A stretch of DNA of 64,000 bases from Methylophilus medardensis (lineage in GTDB: Bacteria; Pseudomonadota; Gammaproteobacteria; Burkholderiales; Methylophilaceae), in assembly GCF_006363915.1 (NCBI RefSeq), contig NZ_CP040946.1. One strand, 5' to 3'. The position numbers and the translations under genes are program-made. This document shows, piece by piece, positions 1 through 7,897 of the stretch. The notes beneath the pieces were generated by a model, which was not told where the DNA came from, did no database searches, and saw nothing but the letters and a program-made list of their open reading frames with translations. Each line of letters opens with the position of its first letter. Positions within the stretch are counted from its first letter, which is position 1.

Positions 1-1
1 G

Positions 2-1954
2 CATGAAAAATTCTTATGGGCACTGCGTCGCGGTGCCATCCCGGCGGGTCGGATTACCTCAAACGCCGGTGCTCAAGAACACAAACCAGCGACTTCAACC
101 ATTAACTGCACGGTGTCTGGCGTGGTTGAAGACAGCATGGACGATATTTTGGGCAAAGTGCACGAAGCCGGCCTGACCCTCAAAGCGGGTTGCGGCATCG
201 GTTATGAATTTTCTACCCTGCGTCCAAAAGGTGCGTTTGTGGCAGGCGCAGGTGCCTACACCTCTGGCCCGCTGTCGTTCATGGATATTTACGACAAAAT
301 GTGTTTCACCGTGTCGTCGGCTGGTGGCCGTCGTGGAGCGCAAATGGCCACGTTTGATATCAGCCACCCAGATGTGACCGACTTTATTAAAGCCAAGCGT
401 GAAAATGGCCGTTTGCGTCAATTCAACTTAAGCTGCCTCATCACCAAAGAGTTTATGGAGGCGGTGAAAGCCGATGACGAATGGCGCTTGGCATTCCCCG
501 TCACTGAGAAAGAAGCCATTATTGATGGCCTCAATGTGAACGACGAGTCGCAAGTGGTCTGGCGTGATTGGCCCATCAAGGGCAAATATCTGACCAAAAC
601 CGAGGGCCCCGAAGCGGGTAAAGTGGCTTGCCGCATCTATAAAACCATCAAGGCGCGCCGCTTGTGGGATGTGATTATGTCCTCCACCTACGACTTTGCA
701 GAGCCGGGCTTTATTTTGATCGACCGCGTCAACGAGATGAATAACAACTGGTTTTGCGAAAACATCCGCGCCACCAACCCTTGTGGTGAGCAACCACTGC
801 CGCCATACGGAGCTTGCTTGTTAGGCTCGGTGAATCTCACCAGATTTGTGCGGCAACCGTTTACCGACGAGGCCTACTTTGATTGGGACGAATACCGTGA
901 AGTGGTCAGCGTGTTTACCCGCATGCTCGATAACGTGGTTGAAATCAACGGCTTGCCCTTAGAGCAACAACGCCAAGAAATCGCGCGCAAACGCCGCCAT
1001 GGCATGGGCTACCTCGGTTTGGGCTCCACCCTCACCATGCTCAAAATGAAATACGGCGAAGAAGATTCAGTCAAATTCACCGAAGAAGTCACCCGCATCA
1101 TGGCCGAAGTGGGCTGGGAGATCGGCGTGCAACTGGCCGAAGAAAAAGGCCCGGCACCGATCATGGACGAAAAATTTGAAGTCACCGCCGACATGCTGCG
1201 CGTGCGCCCAGAAATGGCCGCCGATGGCATTAAAGTGGGCCAAAAACTGGCCGGTAAAGTGCTGCTGGGTAAATACAGCCGCTACATGCAGCAGTTTCCC
1301 GAAGGCCTGCGCAACCAGATCGCCACTAAAGGCGTGCGCTTTACGCACCATAGCTCTATTGCGCCGACGGGCACCATTTCACTGAGCCTTGCCAACAACG
1401 CCAGCAACGGCATCGAGCCGAGCTTTGCGCACCACTATGCGCGTAACGTGATTCGTGAGGGCAAAAAATCCAAAGAAAAAGTCGACGTATTTAGCTACGA
1501 GCTGTTGGCTTACCGTGAGCTGATTAACCCTAACGCGATGCCGTTTAGCGATAAGCCCGAAGAGCAGCTGCCAGACTACTTTTTAGATTCATCCACCATC
1601 ATGGCCAAAGCCCATGTGGATATTCAAGCGGCCGCACAAAAATGGATTGATAGCTCTATTTCAAAAACCATTAACGTGCCCACCGACTACGACTTTGAAG
1701 ACTTTAAAAACATCTATCTCTATGCCTACGACAAAGGCCTCAAAGGGTGCACCACTTTCCGGTTTAACCCAGAGGCTTTCCAAGGCGTGTTGGTGACCGA
1801 AAAAGACCTCGAGAGCACCACCTACAAGTTCACGCTTGAAGACGGCACCGAGATCGAAGCCAAAGGCAACGAAGAGATTGAGTACGACGGCGAGATTCAT
1901 ACGGCGGCAAACCTCTTTGATGCATTTAAAGAGGGCTACTACGGAAAGTTTTAG
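2..1954 (+). CDS. nrdJa: Adenosylcobalamin-dependent (class II) ribonucleotide reductase, large subunit, 5' partial
   Basis: Catalytic part of the B12-dependent reductase that makes deoxynucleotides in the cytoplasm. The frame is open from base 2, so the N-terminus lies outside the window; a GTG at 113 is internal. Visible family motifs are STINCTVSG (first active-site Cys), NPCGEQ followed by GACLLGSVNL (the Asn/Cys/Glu active-site loop) and KGCTTFR near the C-terminus. The protein stops without the Cys-rich tail of single-chain NrdJ; that tail is carried by the next gene, as in the split NrdJa/NrdJb systems of pseudomonads. The family and the split are clear. The 182 bp gap to nrdJb has an inverted repeat but no clear terminator, so the two are probably cotranscribed. 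Confidence 0.93.
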   Translation, partial: HEKFLWALRRGAIPAGRITSNAGAQEHKPATSTINCTVSGVVEDSMDDILGKVHEAGLTLKAGCGIGYEFSTLRPKGAFVAGAGAYTSGPLSFMDIYDKMCFTVSSAGGRRGAQMATFDISHPDVTDFIKAKRENGRLRQFNLSCLITKEFMEAVKADDEWRLAFPVTEKEAIIDGLNVNDESQVVWRDWPIKGKYLTKTEGPEAGKVACRIYKTIKARRLWDVIMSSTYDFAEPGFILIDRVNEMNNNWFCENIRATNPCGEQPLPPYGACLLGSVNLTRFVRQPFTDEAYFDWDEYREVVSVFTRMLDNVVEINGLPLEQQRQEIARKRRHGMGYLGLGSTLTMLKMKYGEEDSVKFTEEVTRIMAEVGWEIGVQLAEEKGPAPIMDEKFEVTADMLRVRPEMAADGIKVGQKLAGKVLLGKYSRYMQQFPEGLRNQIATKGVRFTHHSSIAPTGTISLSLANNASNGIEPSFAHHYARNVIREGKKSKEKVDVFSYELLAYRELINPNAMPFSDKPEEQLPDYFLDSSTIMAKAHVDIQAAAQKWIDSSISKTINVPTDYDFEDFKNIYLYAYDKGLKGCTTFRFNPEAFQGVLVTEKDLESTTYKFTLEDGTEIEAKGNEEIEYDGEIHTAANLFDAFKEGYYGKF

Positions 1955-1980
1955 TGTTTGCCTGCTGCGCTCGCCATTGC

Positions 1981-2048
1981 GGCGTTAAAAAGCAGTTTTA
2001 AATCCTCATGTACTATTTGTACACTCCGGTTTAAAACCGCTTTTCGCC
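1981..2048. repeat. Imperfect inverted repeat between nrdJa and nrdJb
   Basis: Arm one (1981-2002, GGCG..AAAAGCAGTTTTAAA) pairs with arm two (2030-2048, TTTAAAACCGCTTTTCGCC), with one mismatch and a three-base insertion. A GTAC/GTAC pair lies in the loop around TATTT. No T-run follows, so it does not look like a simple terminator. It resembles multicopy intergenic palindromes known from proteobacteria, but I see no second copy in the window. It could shape processing or the ratio of the two reductase subunits. Confidence 0.6.
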
Positions 2049-2136
2049 TAGCACTGGCATCGCTCGCGACGGCAACCATCTAACACTTAAGATGAATTAA
2101 TACAGAATATTTAGCACTCCAACTGAGGAGAACAAC

Positions 2137-2829
2137 ATGGCAATCAAAATCGACAAAAAAATCACCGCTTACAAACTGGTGACCGATGAAGACAAAAAAG
2201 CAAGCGAAGCCGCTGCGCAAACCGCCAGCAACGTGATTCAAATGGGTGAGCCGCTTGGCCGCCCAGACATGCTGGTCGGCAACACCTACAAAATCAAAAC
2301 GCCGGTGACCGAGCACGCGCTCTACATCACCATCAACGACGTCATCATGAACGAAGGCACGCCGCACGAGCACCGCCGCCCGTTCGAGATCTTCATCAAC
2401 TCCAAAAACATGGAGCACTTTCAGTGGATCGTCGCGCTCACCCGCGTCATGTCCGCCGTGTTTCGCAAAGGCGGCGATGTCACCTTTTTGGTTGAAGAAC
2501 TCAAAAGCGTATTTGAGCCCAGCGGCGGCTACTTTAAAAAAGGCGGCAAATTTGTGCCGAGCTTAGTCGCTGAAATCGGCGAGGTGGTTGAAAAACACCT
2601 GCAAGAAATCGGCATGCTCAAAAAACCCGGCTTAGACGAACACCAGCAAAAATTGGTCGAAGAGAAAAAAGCTGAATACCTGGAAAAACACGCCAAGTCA
2701 GGCGAAGAGTCAAACGACGAAGGCTTCCCCAAAGGCGCACAGCTTTGCAAAAAGTGTAATACCAAGGCAAGCATATTGATGGATGGATGCATGACTTGCT
2801 TGAATTGTGGTGATAGTAAGTGCGGATAA
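2137..2829 (+). CDS. nrdJb: Class II ribonucleotide reductase accessory subunit with Cys-rich tail
   Basis: Second chain of the split B12-dependent reductase (230 aa). The central part (about residues 50-150) has the TSCPD-like fold region with EHALYITIND, HRRPFEIFIN and a GG..TFLVEEL stretch typical of NrdJ C-termini. The last 30 residues are Cys-rich (CKKC, CMTCLNCGDSKCG). In the family this tail swings into the active site of the large chain to re-reduce it and may bind a metal. The ATG at 2137 follows TGAGGAG, a strong ribosome site. It lies directly after nrdJa and ends before a strong terminator. The gene is needed for turnover only together with NrdJa. Confidence 0.9.
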   Translation: MAIKIDKKITAYKLVTDEDKKASEAAAQTASNVIQMGEPLGRPDMLVGNTYKIKTPVTEHALYITINDVIMNEGTPHEHRRPFEIFINSKNMEHFQWIVALTRVMSAVFRKGGDVTFLVEELKSVFEPSGGYFKKGGKFVPSLVAEIGEVVEKHLQEIGMLKKPGLDEHQQKLVEEKKAEYLEKHAKSGEESNDEGFPKGAQLCKKCNTKASILMDGCMTCLNCGDSKCG

Positions 2830-2845
2830 GTTGATCTACGTTTTT

Positions 2846-2870
2846 AAAGGAGCTTTTTTGCTCCTTTTTT
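2846..2870 (+). terminator. Rho-independent terminator after nrdJb
   Basis: Perfect 8 bp stem AAAGGAGC / GCTCCTTT with a T6 loop, followed by a T-run. It closes the nrdJ transcript and separates it from the AT-rich gene downstream. Confidence 0.85.
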
Positions 2871-2888
2871 AATATACACAGGGTAAAT

Positions 2889-5069
2889 ATGGTGAAAATT
2901 AATAAGCCTAAAAGGGCAATAATTGCTTATTGTGTTTTAGCTCAAAGATTACAAAATAAAAATATTTCGCGAATGCAAGCGCTGACGCCATTTTTAGCAG
3001 AAGCATCCCAGGATTTTGTTGGAGAGCTTTTTAATTCCGAGCTTTTTTCGAAAGCTGTAGAAGATAGATTTGGTTTAAAGATACCAAGGCTTGCTGTATT
3101 GGGACTGGCAGAACAAATGGCCGCAGATGGCTTATTAAAAAATGTTTCTGAAGATGTTCAGAAACCCATTTACCAATTTTCGGAAGTTATCTTAGATGAG
3201 AGTTATTTACCACTAACTGAGCCGCAGGTTGAGGCAATATTGGGAGACTTTGTTGAATATGCTAGAAAAGACTTAGTAATTGGGGACTTAACAGACGATC
3301 AATTGCATGAAGCCTTTGTAAGTAGATTACTGAATATTGACTCGCTTAAAATTCTTACTAGAAAAGAAACAGGTACCTCGGTAAAAAGAACATCAAATAC
3401 TCTAATTTTAAACAAGGGCAGCGAGAGTCAAAGCGCAGACGAAAAACTTTCTTATCATCTAGATTATTTGGTTTCACAATTTCTAATTGATTTAAGAGGC
3501 AGTGACCCCCGAAGGTTCGAGCAAATTTCTGATGTTGCTTTTGCAAGTATGGCTGCTGAAGCGTTGGCATGTTTTAGTGATCCAATAGAAGATTCCACAG
3601 ATTTATCTACTCTAACTGTGTATTTGGACACTCCTCTGTTGTTAGATATGCTAGGAGTTAATAGTGAGTACTCCGAATATGGTACAGAGCTTCTTGAGGC
3701 AATCAGGGCTTCTGGAGCAATGCCCGCTGTATTTGAGCATTGTATTGTCGAAGCTGAAGTCGCTATCCAAGCTCAGCTCACTTATTTGAGATCGGGTATC
3801 AATCAGCAAAGTGAAAGGTACCATTATTCAGCAAAACCAGATTTATTAAATGCCCTAGTTAATAATGTTGCTGATCGCGTTTACAAGCGTTTGAAAATCC
3901 AAGTTCAGCGTGATCCAGAAATTCAACTTCACAAACGAAATCCTAAAATAATTGGTGATATTGAATCGGAAATGCAGGCGAGAATGGCCCGCTGGGGTAA
4001 TGATGAAGCAATAAGTCATGATAAAAAATCAATACTTACTTTAATAACTATTAGTGACTCAATTAAACCCCCATCAAGAGTTTGCGATAGTAAATGGATT
4101 TTTCTTACAAGAAATACAACATTAGTTGCGATTGCAAATGATGTATGGAAAATTTGGTTAAAAGGTACTAATAATGGACTACCCTTTTCATTTATTGAGC
4201 GTGTTTCGCCAATATCAATGTCTGATAAGCAATTTTCAGGATATTTATGGGCTAGATCAGGTCATGGCAACGGTAAGGTTACTAGAGCTAGACTATTAGC
4301 ATATTGTTCTTCAGCGATAAGACCAAGGGCGGATATTAAAGCTAAAGCTTACAATATGGCGATTGATTTATTTGGTAAACCTGAAGCAGAAGATATTGCG
4401 GCTTTATTGGAGGACACTGAAGGGGTTAAAGCTCTTATGAGAGTTACAAGGGGTGATCCAGAGGATATAACTCCAGAAAGACTACCTCTTATAATTGAGA
4501 GAGTTAAGACGGCAGCTGGTGAATTTGCTGCTGGTAAGGTAAGAGAGGAAAAAGAGCTCGAAATAACTAAGCAAAAGGAAGATTTCGATACTGCTATAAA
4601 AGAGACAACGACAGAGTTTTCAACACAATTAAATCTGAAGGATAAGCTACTTATGGATAAAGAGCTGGCCATTTCAGCATTAGAAATTCAAAATGAAACA
4701 TTAATAAACTCCGTCAGAAGTTCACAAGAAGAAATAGAAGCCAGATCCACGCAAATTGAAAGAGTAGCACACAATAAAGCACATAGATGGTATAGCGTAT
4801 CAAGGTGGACTATTTGTATCTTTCTAGTGGTGCTTCTGACTTATTTGGCTGATGTGCCTATATTAAAAAATCCAGACAATTCCTTTTATTTGAAGCTAAT
4901 TAGCTTAATCATAACTTTTTCATTGGCTTGGTTTGTTCCCGAAGTGGTTTTGGGAAGCGTGTTTATTAAAATTGCACAATATCGATTTAGAACTGTCGTC
5001 GAATTAGCAGAACCTAAATTAATTGGTAGAGAGAAAAATAGAGATTATTCAAAAAAATGGATTGATTGA
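2889..5069 (+). CDS. Large protein with PIN-like domain, coiled coil and two C-terminal membrane helices
   Basis: 726 aa, family not recognised by name. Residues 1-90 look helical and may be a wHTH-like start. Residues 240-420 resemble a PIN-type nuclease core: YLDTPLLLDML (Asp247) on a first strand, an acidic helix with Glu288/Glu290, ISHDKKSIL (Asp378), and a strand KWIFLTRNTTLVAIA like the last PIN strand with its Asn. Residues 548-628 are charged and heptad-rich, probably coiled coil. Residues 641-655 and 668-688 are hydrophobic, so the protein is likely anchored in the inner membrane. Codon use is clearly more AT-rich than nrdJ and the downstream genes, which points to transfer. It lies just after the nrdJ terminator and before vapBC. 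A defence or RNA-cleavage role is inference; no partner is known. Confidence 0.6.
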   Translation: MVKINKPKRAIIAYCVLAQRLQNKNISRMQALTPFLAEASQDFVGELFNSELFSKAVEDRFGLKIPRLAVLGLAEQMAADGLLKNVSEDVQKPIYQFSEVILDESYLPLTEPQVEAILGDFVEYARKDLVIGDLTDDQLHEAFVSRLLNIDSLKILTRKETGTSVKRTSNTLILNKGSESQSADEKLSYHLDYLVSQFLIDLRGSDPRRFEQISDVAFASMAAEALACFSDPIEDSTDLSTLTVYLDTPLLLDMLGVNSEYSEYGTELLEAIRASGAMPAVFEHCIVEAEVAIQAQLTYLRSGINQQSERYHYSAKPDLLNALVNNVADRVYKRLKIQVQRDPEIQLHKRNPKIIGDIESEMQARMARWGNDEAISHDKKSILTLITISDSIKPPSRVCDSKWIFLTRNTTLVAIANDVWKIWLKGTNNGLPFSFIERVSPISMSDKQFSGYLWARSGHGNGKVTRARLLAYCSSAIRPRADIKAKAYNMAIDLFGKPEAEDIAALLEDTEGVKALMRVTRGDPEDITPERLPLIIERVKTAAGEFAAGKVREEKELEITKQKEDFDTAIKETTTEFSTQLNLKDKLLMDKELAISALEIQNETLINSVRSSQEEIEARSTQIERVAHNKAHRWYSVSRWTICIFLVVLLTYLADVPILKNPDNSFYLKLISLIITFSLAWFVPEVVLGSVFIKIAQYRFRTVVELAEPKLIGREKNRDYSKKWID

Positions 5070-5162
5070 TGATTAGGCTAGAAATAGATAGGGGAAAACA
5101 GGGTCAAGTCTTGCATTCCAACATTTCGATTGCTAAAGCCGCAAATTGCAAGTGTTTAAAAG

Positions 5163-5200
5163 TTGCTATACACTAGTGCCATATACACTTTGACGGGGGG
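5163..5200 (+). promoter_or_regulatory. Candidate vapBC promoter/operator
   Basis: A CACTAGTG palindrome (5171-5178) sits between two direct copies of ATACACT (5168-5174 and 5183-5189), 15 bp apart. A TTGCAA (5146-5151) and TATACA (5167-5172) could form a promoter with a short 15 bp spacer. Type II antitoxins such as VapB usually bind repeats over their own promoter, so this is a reasonable autoregulatory site. A GGGGGG run at 5195-5200 serves as ribosome site for the ATG at 5209. Confidence 0.4.
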
Positions 5201-5208
5201 TATGAGCG

Positions 5209-5445
5209 ATGGCTAAAAGCACAGTTTTTATTAACAATCGCACTCAAGCTGTACGCCTGCCTGCTGAAATGCGTTTGCCAGAGGATGTGAAGCAGGTCAA
5301 CGTGCGAGCACGTGGTAACGAGCGCATCATCACGCCGATTGCTGAAACCTGGGATAGTTTTTTTAACGCTAACGTCACTATTAGCGATGATTTTATGCCC
5401 GCACGGGCTAGCCAAACCCAGCAAGATCGTGAAGCTTTTGAGTGA
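5209..5445 (+). CDS. vapB: VapB-type antitoxin
   Basis: 78 aa antitoxin of a type II system. The N-terminal half (TVFINNRTQAVRLPAEM) is the AbrB/SpoVT-like DNA-binding fold of VapB, used for dimerisation and operator binding. The C-terminal half (ETWDSFF..., acidic and flexible) would cap the toxin active site. An upstream ATG at 5202 hits a stop at once, so 5209 with its G-rich ribosome site is the start. It overlaps vapC by 4 bases (GTGA), giving tight translational coupling. Confidence 0.88.
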   Translation: MAKSTVFINNRTQAVRLPAEMRLPEDVKQVNVRARGNERIITPIAETWDSFFNANVTISDDFMPARASQTQQDREAFE

Positions 5446-5849
5446 TTACCTATTTACTCGATACCAATATTGTCATCTATGTGATTAAGCGCCGCCCGGT
5501 TGAGGTGCTGGGGGTGTTTAATAGCAACGCTACGCGTATGGCTATCTCGGTGATTACGTTAGCGGAGTTGATGCACGGCGCAGAAAAAAGTAGCAAACCT
5601 GCTGAAAACCTTGCGGTGGTGGAGGATTTTTGCAGCCGATTAAGTATGCTGCCCTATACAGAAAAAGCCGCTCAACATTATGGTCAAATACGCACCGCGT
5701 TAGAGAAAAAAGGCGAGCCGATTGGTGTGAACGATTTGCATATTGCTGCTCATGCGCGTAGCGAGGGGTTGATTTTGGTGACAAACAACGAAAAGGAATT
5801 TGCAAAAGTGCCATCACTGCAAATAGAAAATTGGGTGACTAACCTTTAG
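5442..5849 (+). CDS. vapC: VapC-type PIN-domain ribonuclease toxin
   Basis: 135 aa PIN-domain endoribonuclease, expected to cleave tRNA or other RNA when freed from VapB. Conserved acids are visible: LLDTNIV (first Asp), LAELMHGAEK (Glu), GVNDLHIAAHA (Asp) and LVTNNEKEF (closing strand). Start is GTG, sharing GTGA with the vapB stop. Length and motifs are normal, so it should be active. The pair lies next to another PIN-like protein in a small AT-rich patch, as is common for mobile accessory genes. Confidence 0.92.
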   Translation: MITYLLDTNIVIYVIKRRPVEVLGVFNSNATRMAISVITLAELMHGAEKSSKPAENLAVVEDFCSRLSMLPYTEKAAQHYGQIRTALEKKGEPIGVNDLHIAAHARSEGLILVTNNEKEFAKVPSLQIENWVTNL

Positions 5850-5946
5850 CGTGGCACGCAAGGGCGGTATTGTGAACTCGGCAATATTCTGCGGCATCAT
5901 CCCTTTCAAATTTGGCGCACCATAAATCAATGCGCCCTACATTTCA

Positions 5947-5967
5947 ACTAAAGCCGCCAATGGCGGC
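5947..5967 (-). terminator. Possible terminator of the gene at 5979-6839
   Basis: Perfect 6 bp GC-only stem (GCCGCC / GGCGGC, 5953-5967, 3-base loop). Read on the minus strand it is followed by TTTAGTT, a weak T-run, 12 bases after the stop codon. Confidence 0.45.
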
Positions 5968-5978
5968 ATTCTTGGTCA

Positions 5979-6839
5979 TTAACTCACATCCATCCATTGC
6001 GCTGCACCTCGTGACGAGGCCCTTACCGCTTGTTGGTAGGTGGCAGTCCTTGGCAGATGGTCAGCAATTTCGTTGAGGGATATGTAGCCGGGGTCTAACC
6101 GATAATCTTTTTCACGGAATATGCTGTGCTCTTGGGCATAGCTTTCTGCCAATGCCCTGAGTGATTCGGTGAGAGGTTTGGTTGGGTCGCTGGGGGTAAA
6201 GTCGCCAATCAGCCAAAGGTGAACATCTTCATCTTGGGTATAGCCCGCTTTGGGGTCGGCCAGTTGATAGGCATGGGCTATTTTGGCTTGGTTTTCAACC
6301 TCGGCTGGGTCGCCGTAGGCCACTTCATAATATTTCACTGGTGCGGTAAGTAGCGAGGTGGGGCCGTCAATCGGCACTTGGCCCACTGCATAATAGCCTG
6401 CCATCGCCCGCAGGCTTTTTAAATGGTGCTCTTTGCCCACAAAGTGGATGGTTTCACCGCCTGCTTGCAGTTCTTTAATGCCCGCCGCCATGTCTTTCGT
6501 GGCGGTGTAAATGAGCGCGGCAGCATGGTTGGCCGCTTTGTTTGCTAGGCTGTAGTTGATCATCGCCGTGCCATTGCAATAGCGCTCCATCGCACTGGCG
6601 GCGGCGACTGCATTTTGCGCATCAAGCACCACCGAGACTGCCATTTTAGTGCCGTTTTGATTACCCCCAGCCAATGCCGCCAGCCAGTTGTGCAGTTGCT
6701 CTGCGGGCCACTCAGGGTATTGTTCACTGACAAGTGCAAACACTTGTGGCAATAGCGCGGTTTGTTCAGCAGTGCTTAGGTGTTGTAGCCGTAATGTTTT
6801 GTAGGTTGGCGGTAGGGTGAAATCGTCGGGCGTGGACAT
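5979..6839 (-). CDS. Protein of unknown function, possible GNAT-like fold
   Basis: 286 aa, soluble, no signal peptide or membrane helix. I do not recognise the family. The middle part (about residues 65-160: KMAVSVVLDAQNAVAAA, then a run of Ala-rich helix and YYAVGQVPIDGPTSLLTAPVKYYE) has alternating strands and helices that could be an acetyltransferase-like core, but the GNAT acetyl-CoA motif is not convincing. Base composition matches the core genome rather than the AT-rich patch to its left. It is transcribed away from the PEP-CTERM gene cluster as a single gene with a possible terminator after it. Confidence 0.6.
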   Translation of the reverse strand: MSTPDDFTLPPTYKTLRLQHLSTAEQTALLPQVFALVSEQYPEWPAEQLHNWLAALAGGNQNGTKMAVSVVLDAQNAVAAASAMERYCNGTAMINYSLANKAANHAAALIYTATKDMAAGIKELQAGGETIHFVGKEHHLKSLRAMAGYYAVGQVPIDGPTSLLTAPVKYYEVAYGDPAEVENQAKIAHAYQLADPKAGYTQDEDVHLWLIGDFTPSDPTKPLTESLRALAESYAQEHSIFREKDYRLDPGYISLNEIADHLPRTATYQQAVRASSRGAAQWMDVS

Positions 6840-6933
6840 GGTAATGTTGTTTGCTTATTTTTAGAGTGTTCAGTTCGGCTGCTTAAGTCAGTGCAACACA
6901 GCGAGTCAATAGTCTATATTGGATTGAATGATA

Positions 6934-6954
6934 AGGGCTGCGTTTGGCAGCCCT
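6934..6954 (-). terminator. Hairpin downstream of the PEP-CTERM gene
   Basis: Perfect 8 bp stem AGGGCTGC / GCAGCCCT with a 5-base loop, 33 bases past the stop at 6987. The T-run is poor on the minus strand and better on the plus strand, so terminator function is uncertain. Confidence 0.45.
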
Positions 6955-6986
6955 GAATTTTTATTGCTGAAAGGGTATTTGCTGCC

Positions 6987-7760
6987 CTATTTTTTTATCC
7001 ATTTTTGACGACGCCTCAAATATAGTAAACCTAGCCCTGCGAATAGCATCGCAGGTGCAGAGGGTTCAGGCACATAGAGTGGTGGCTGGTCGGGGAAGGG
7101 TTCTGGGATTGGCGTGGCGGTTGAGATGAATTGTGTTGCTAGGCCATATCCGGCTTCAGAAAAGACATTGGGGTTTCCGCCATACACTCCATTCACAAAT
7201 CGGCTGATTAATGGAGAGCCACCTGCTGCAAAGCCTGTGAGTGGAATGCCTCCGTTGATGTTTGAGATTCCGATTAAAAGGTTGCCTGCATAAGGGTCGT
7301 ACAAGTAAGGCGTGGCAAATGGTATTGCAATATCAAACACATCGTCCCCACTGGAAGATAACGAGACGGTGCCTGAGAAGATGGTCACTGTATTCACGCC
7401 AAGGTTAGCTGCAAACGAATTTGAAAGGGCTTGATTCGCGTAGTCCCCATAAAAAGAACCGACATTGCTGAGTGTGGTGGATAGCGTCAGGGTGAAGCTG
7501 AGGGACGTGGGCTCAAATCCACCTGAGCCGCCTTGTGCGGGTTTAAAACGGATGCCCGTAATTTCTAAAGGATCAGTGCCAAACTGGTAATGCGAGTAAA
7601 ACTGCTGGTACTCGATGACTTCATTGACCGGGCAACTGCCAAAAGGAAAGCAGTTACTCGAATTGTCGTAATCAAACGTGACGTTTGCGTTGACTGATTG
7701 AACGCCTGCTAAAGAAGACAGCAGGAGGAGGAGCGTGCCAAATTTCTTAGGGAGCATCAT
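6987..7760 (-). CDS. PEP-CTERM sorting-domain protein
   Basis: 257 aa exported protein. Residues 1-25 are a signal peptide ending at VNA-NV. The C-terminus carries VPEPSAPAMLF, a hydrophobic helix (AGLGLLYL) and an RRRQK tail. This is the PEP-CTERM signal recognised by exosortase (EpsH), which processes such proteins for surface or exopolysaccharide-linked display. The body is rich in Ser, Gly, Asn and beta-prone segments and I do not recognise a catalytic domain. Two Cys near the N-terminus (NCFPFGSCP) could form a disulfide. No exosortase or polysaccharide genes are nearby, so the sorting machinery must lie elsewhere in the genome. Confidence 0.88.
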   Translation of the reverse strand: MMLPKKFGTLLLLLSSLAGVQSVNANVTFDYDNSSNCFPFGSCPVNEVIEYQQFYSHYQFGTDPLEITGIRFKPAQGGSGGFEPTSLSFTLTLSTTLSNVGSFYGDYANQALSNSFAANLGVNTVTIFSGTVSLSSSGDDVFDIAIPFATPYLYDPYAGNLLIGISNINGGIPLTGFAAGGSPLISRFVNGVYGGNPNVFSEAGYGLATQFISTATPIPEPFPDQPPLYVPEPSAPAMLFAGLGLLYLRRRQKWIKK

Positions 7761-7897
7761 GTGTATTTCCTTTTCAAAAAATACTGCGCTTCAACAAAAT
7801 CAAAATGAACTGCACATTAACTCTAGGCGGTCGTGTATCTGCTACACTAATCCTATTTTAATCAATTAGATACAACAATCGTCTATTGGCTGATTTG

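Noticed and set aside
2..2829. Possible frameshift splitting one nrdJ gene
   Set aside because: Each gene has its own end and start, nrdJb has a strong ribosome site, and the NrdJa/NrdJb split is a known natural form.
5098..5125. CAGGGTCAAGTCTTGCATTC, resembling sequence near REP-associated transposase remnants
   Set aside because: No transposase fragment, terminal repeat or second copy is present, so it cannot be supported as a mobile-element scar.
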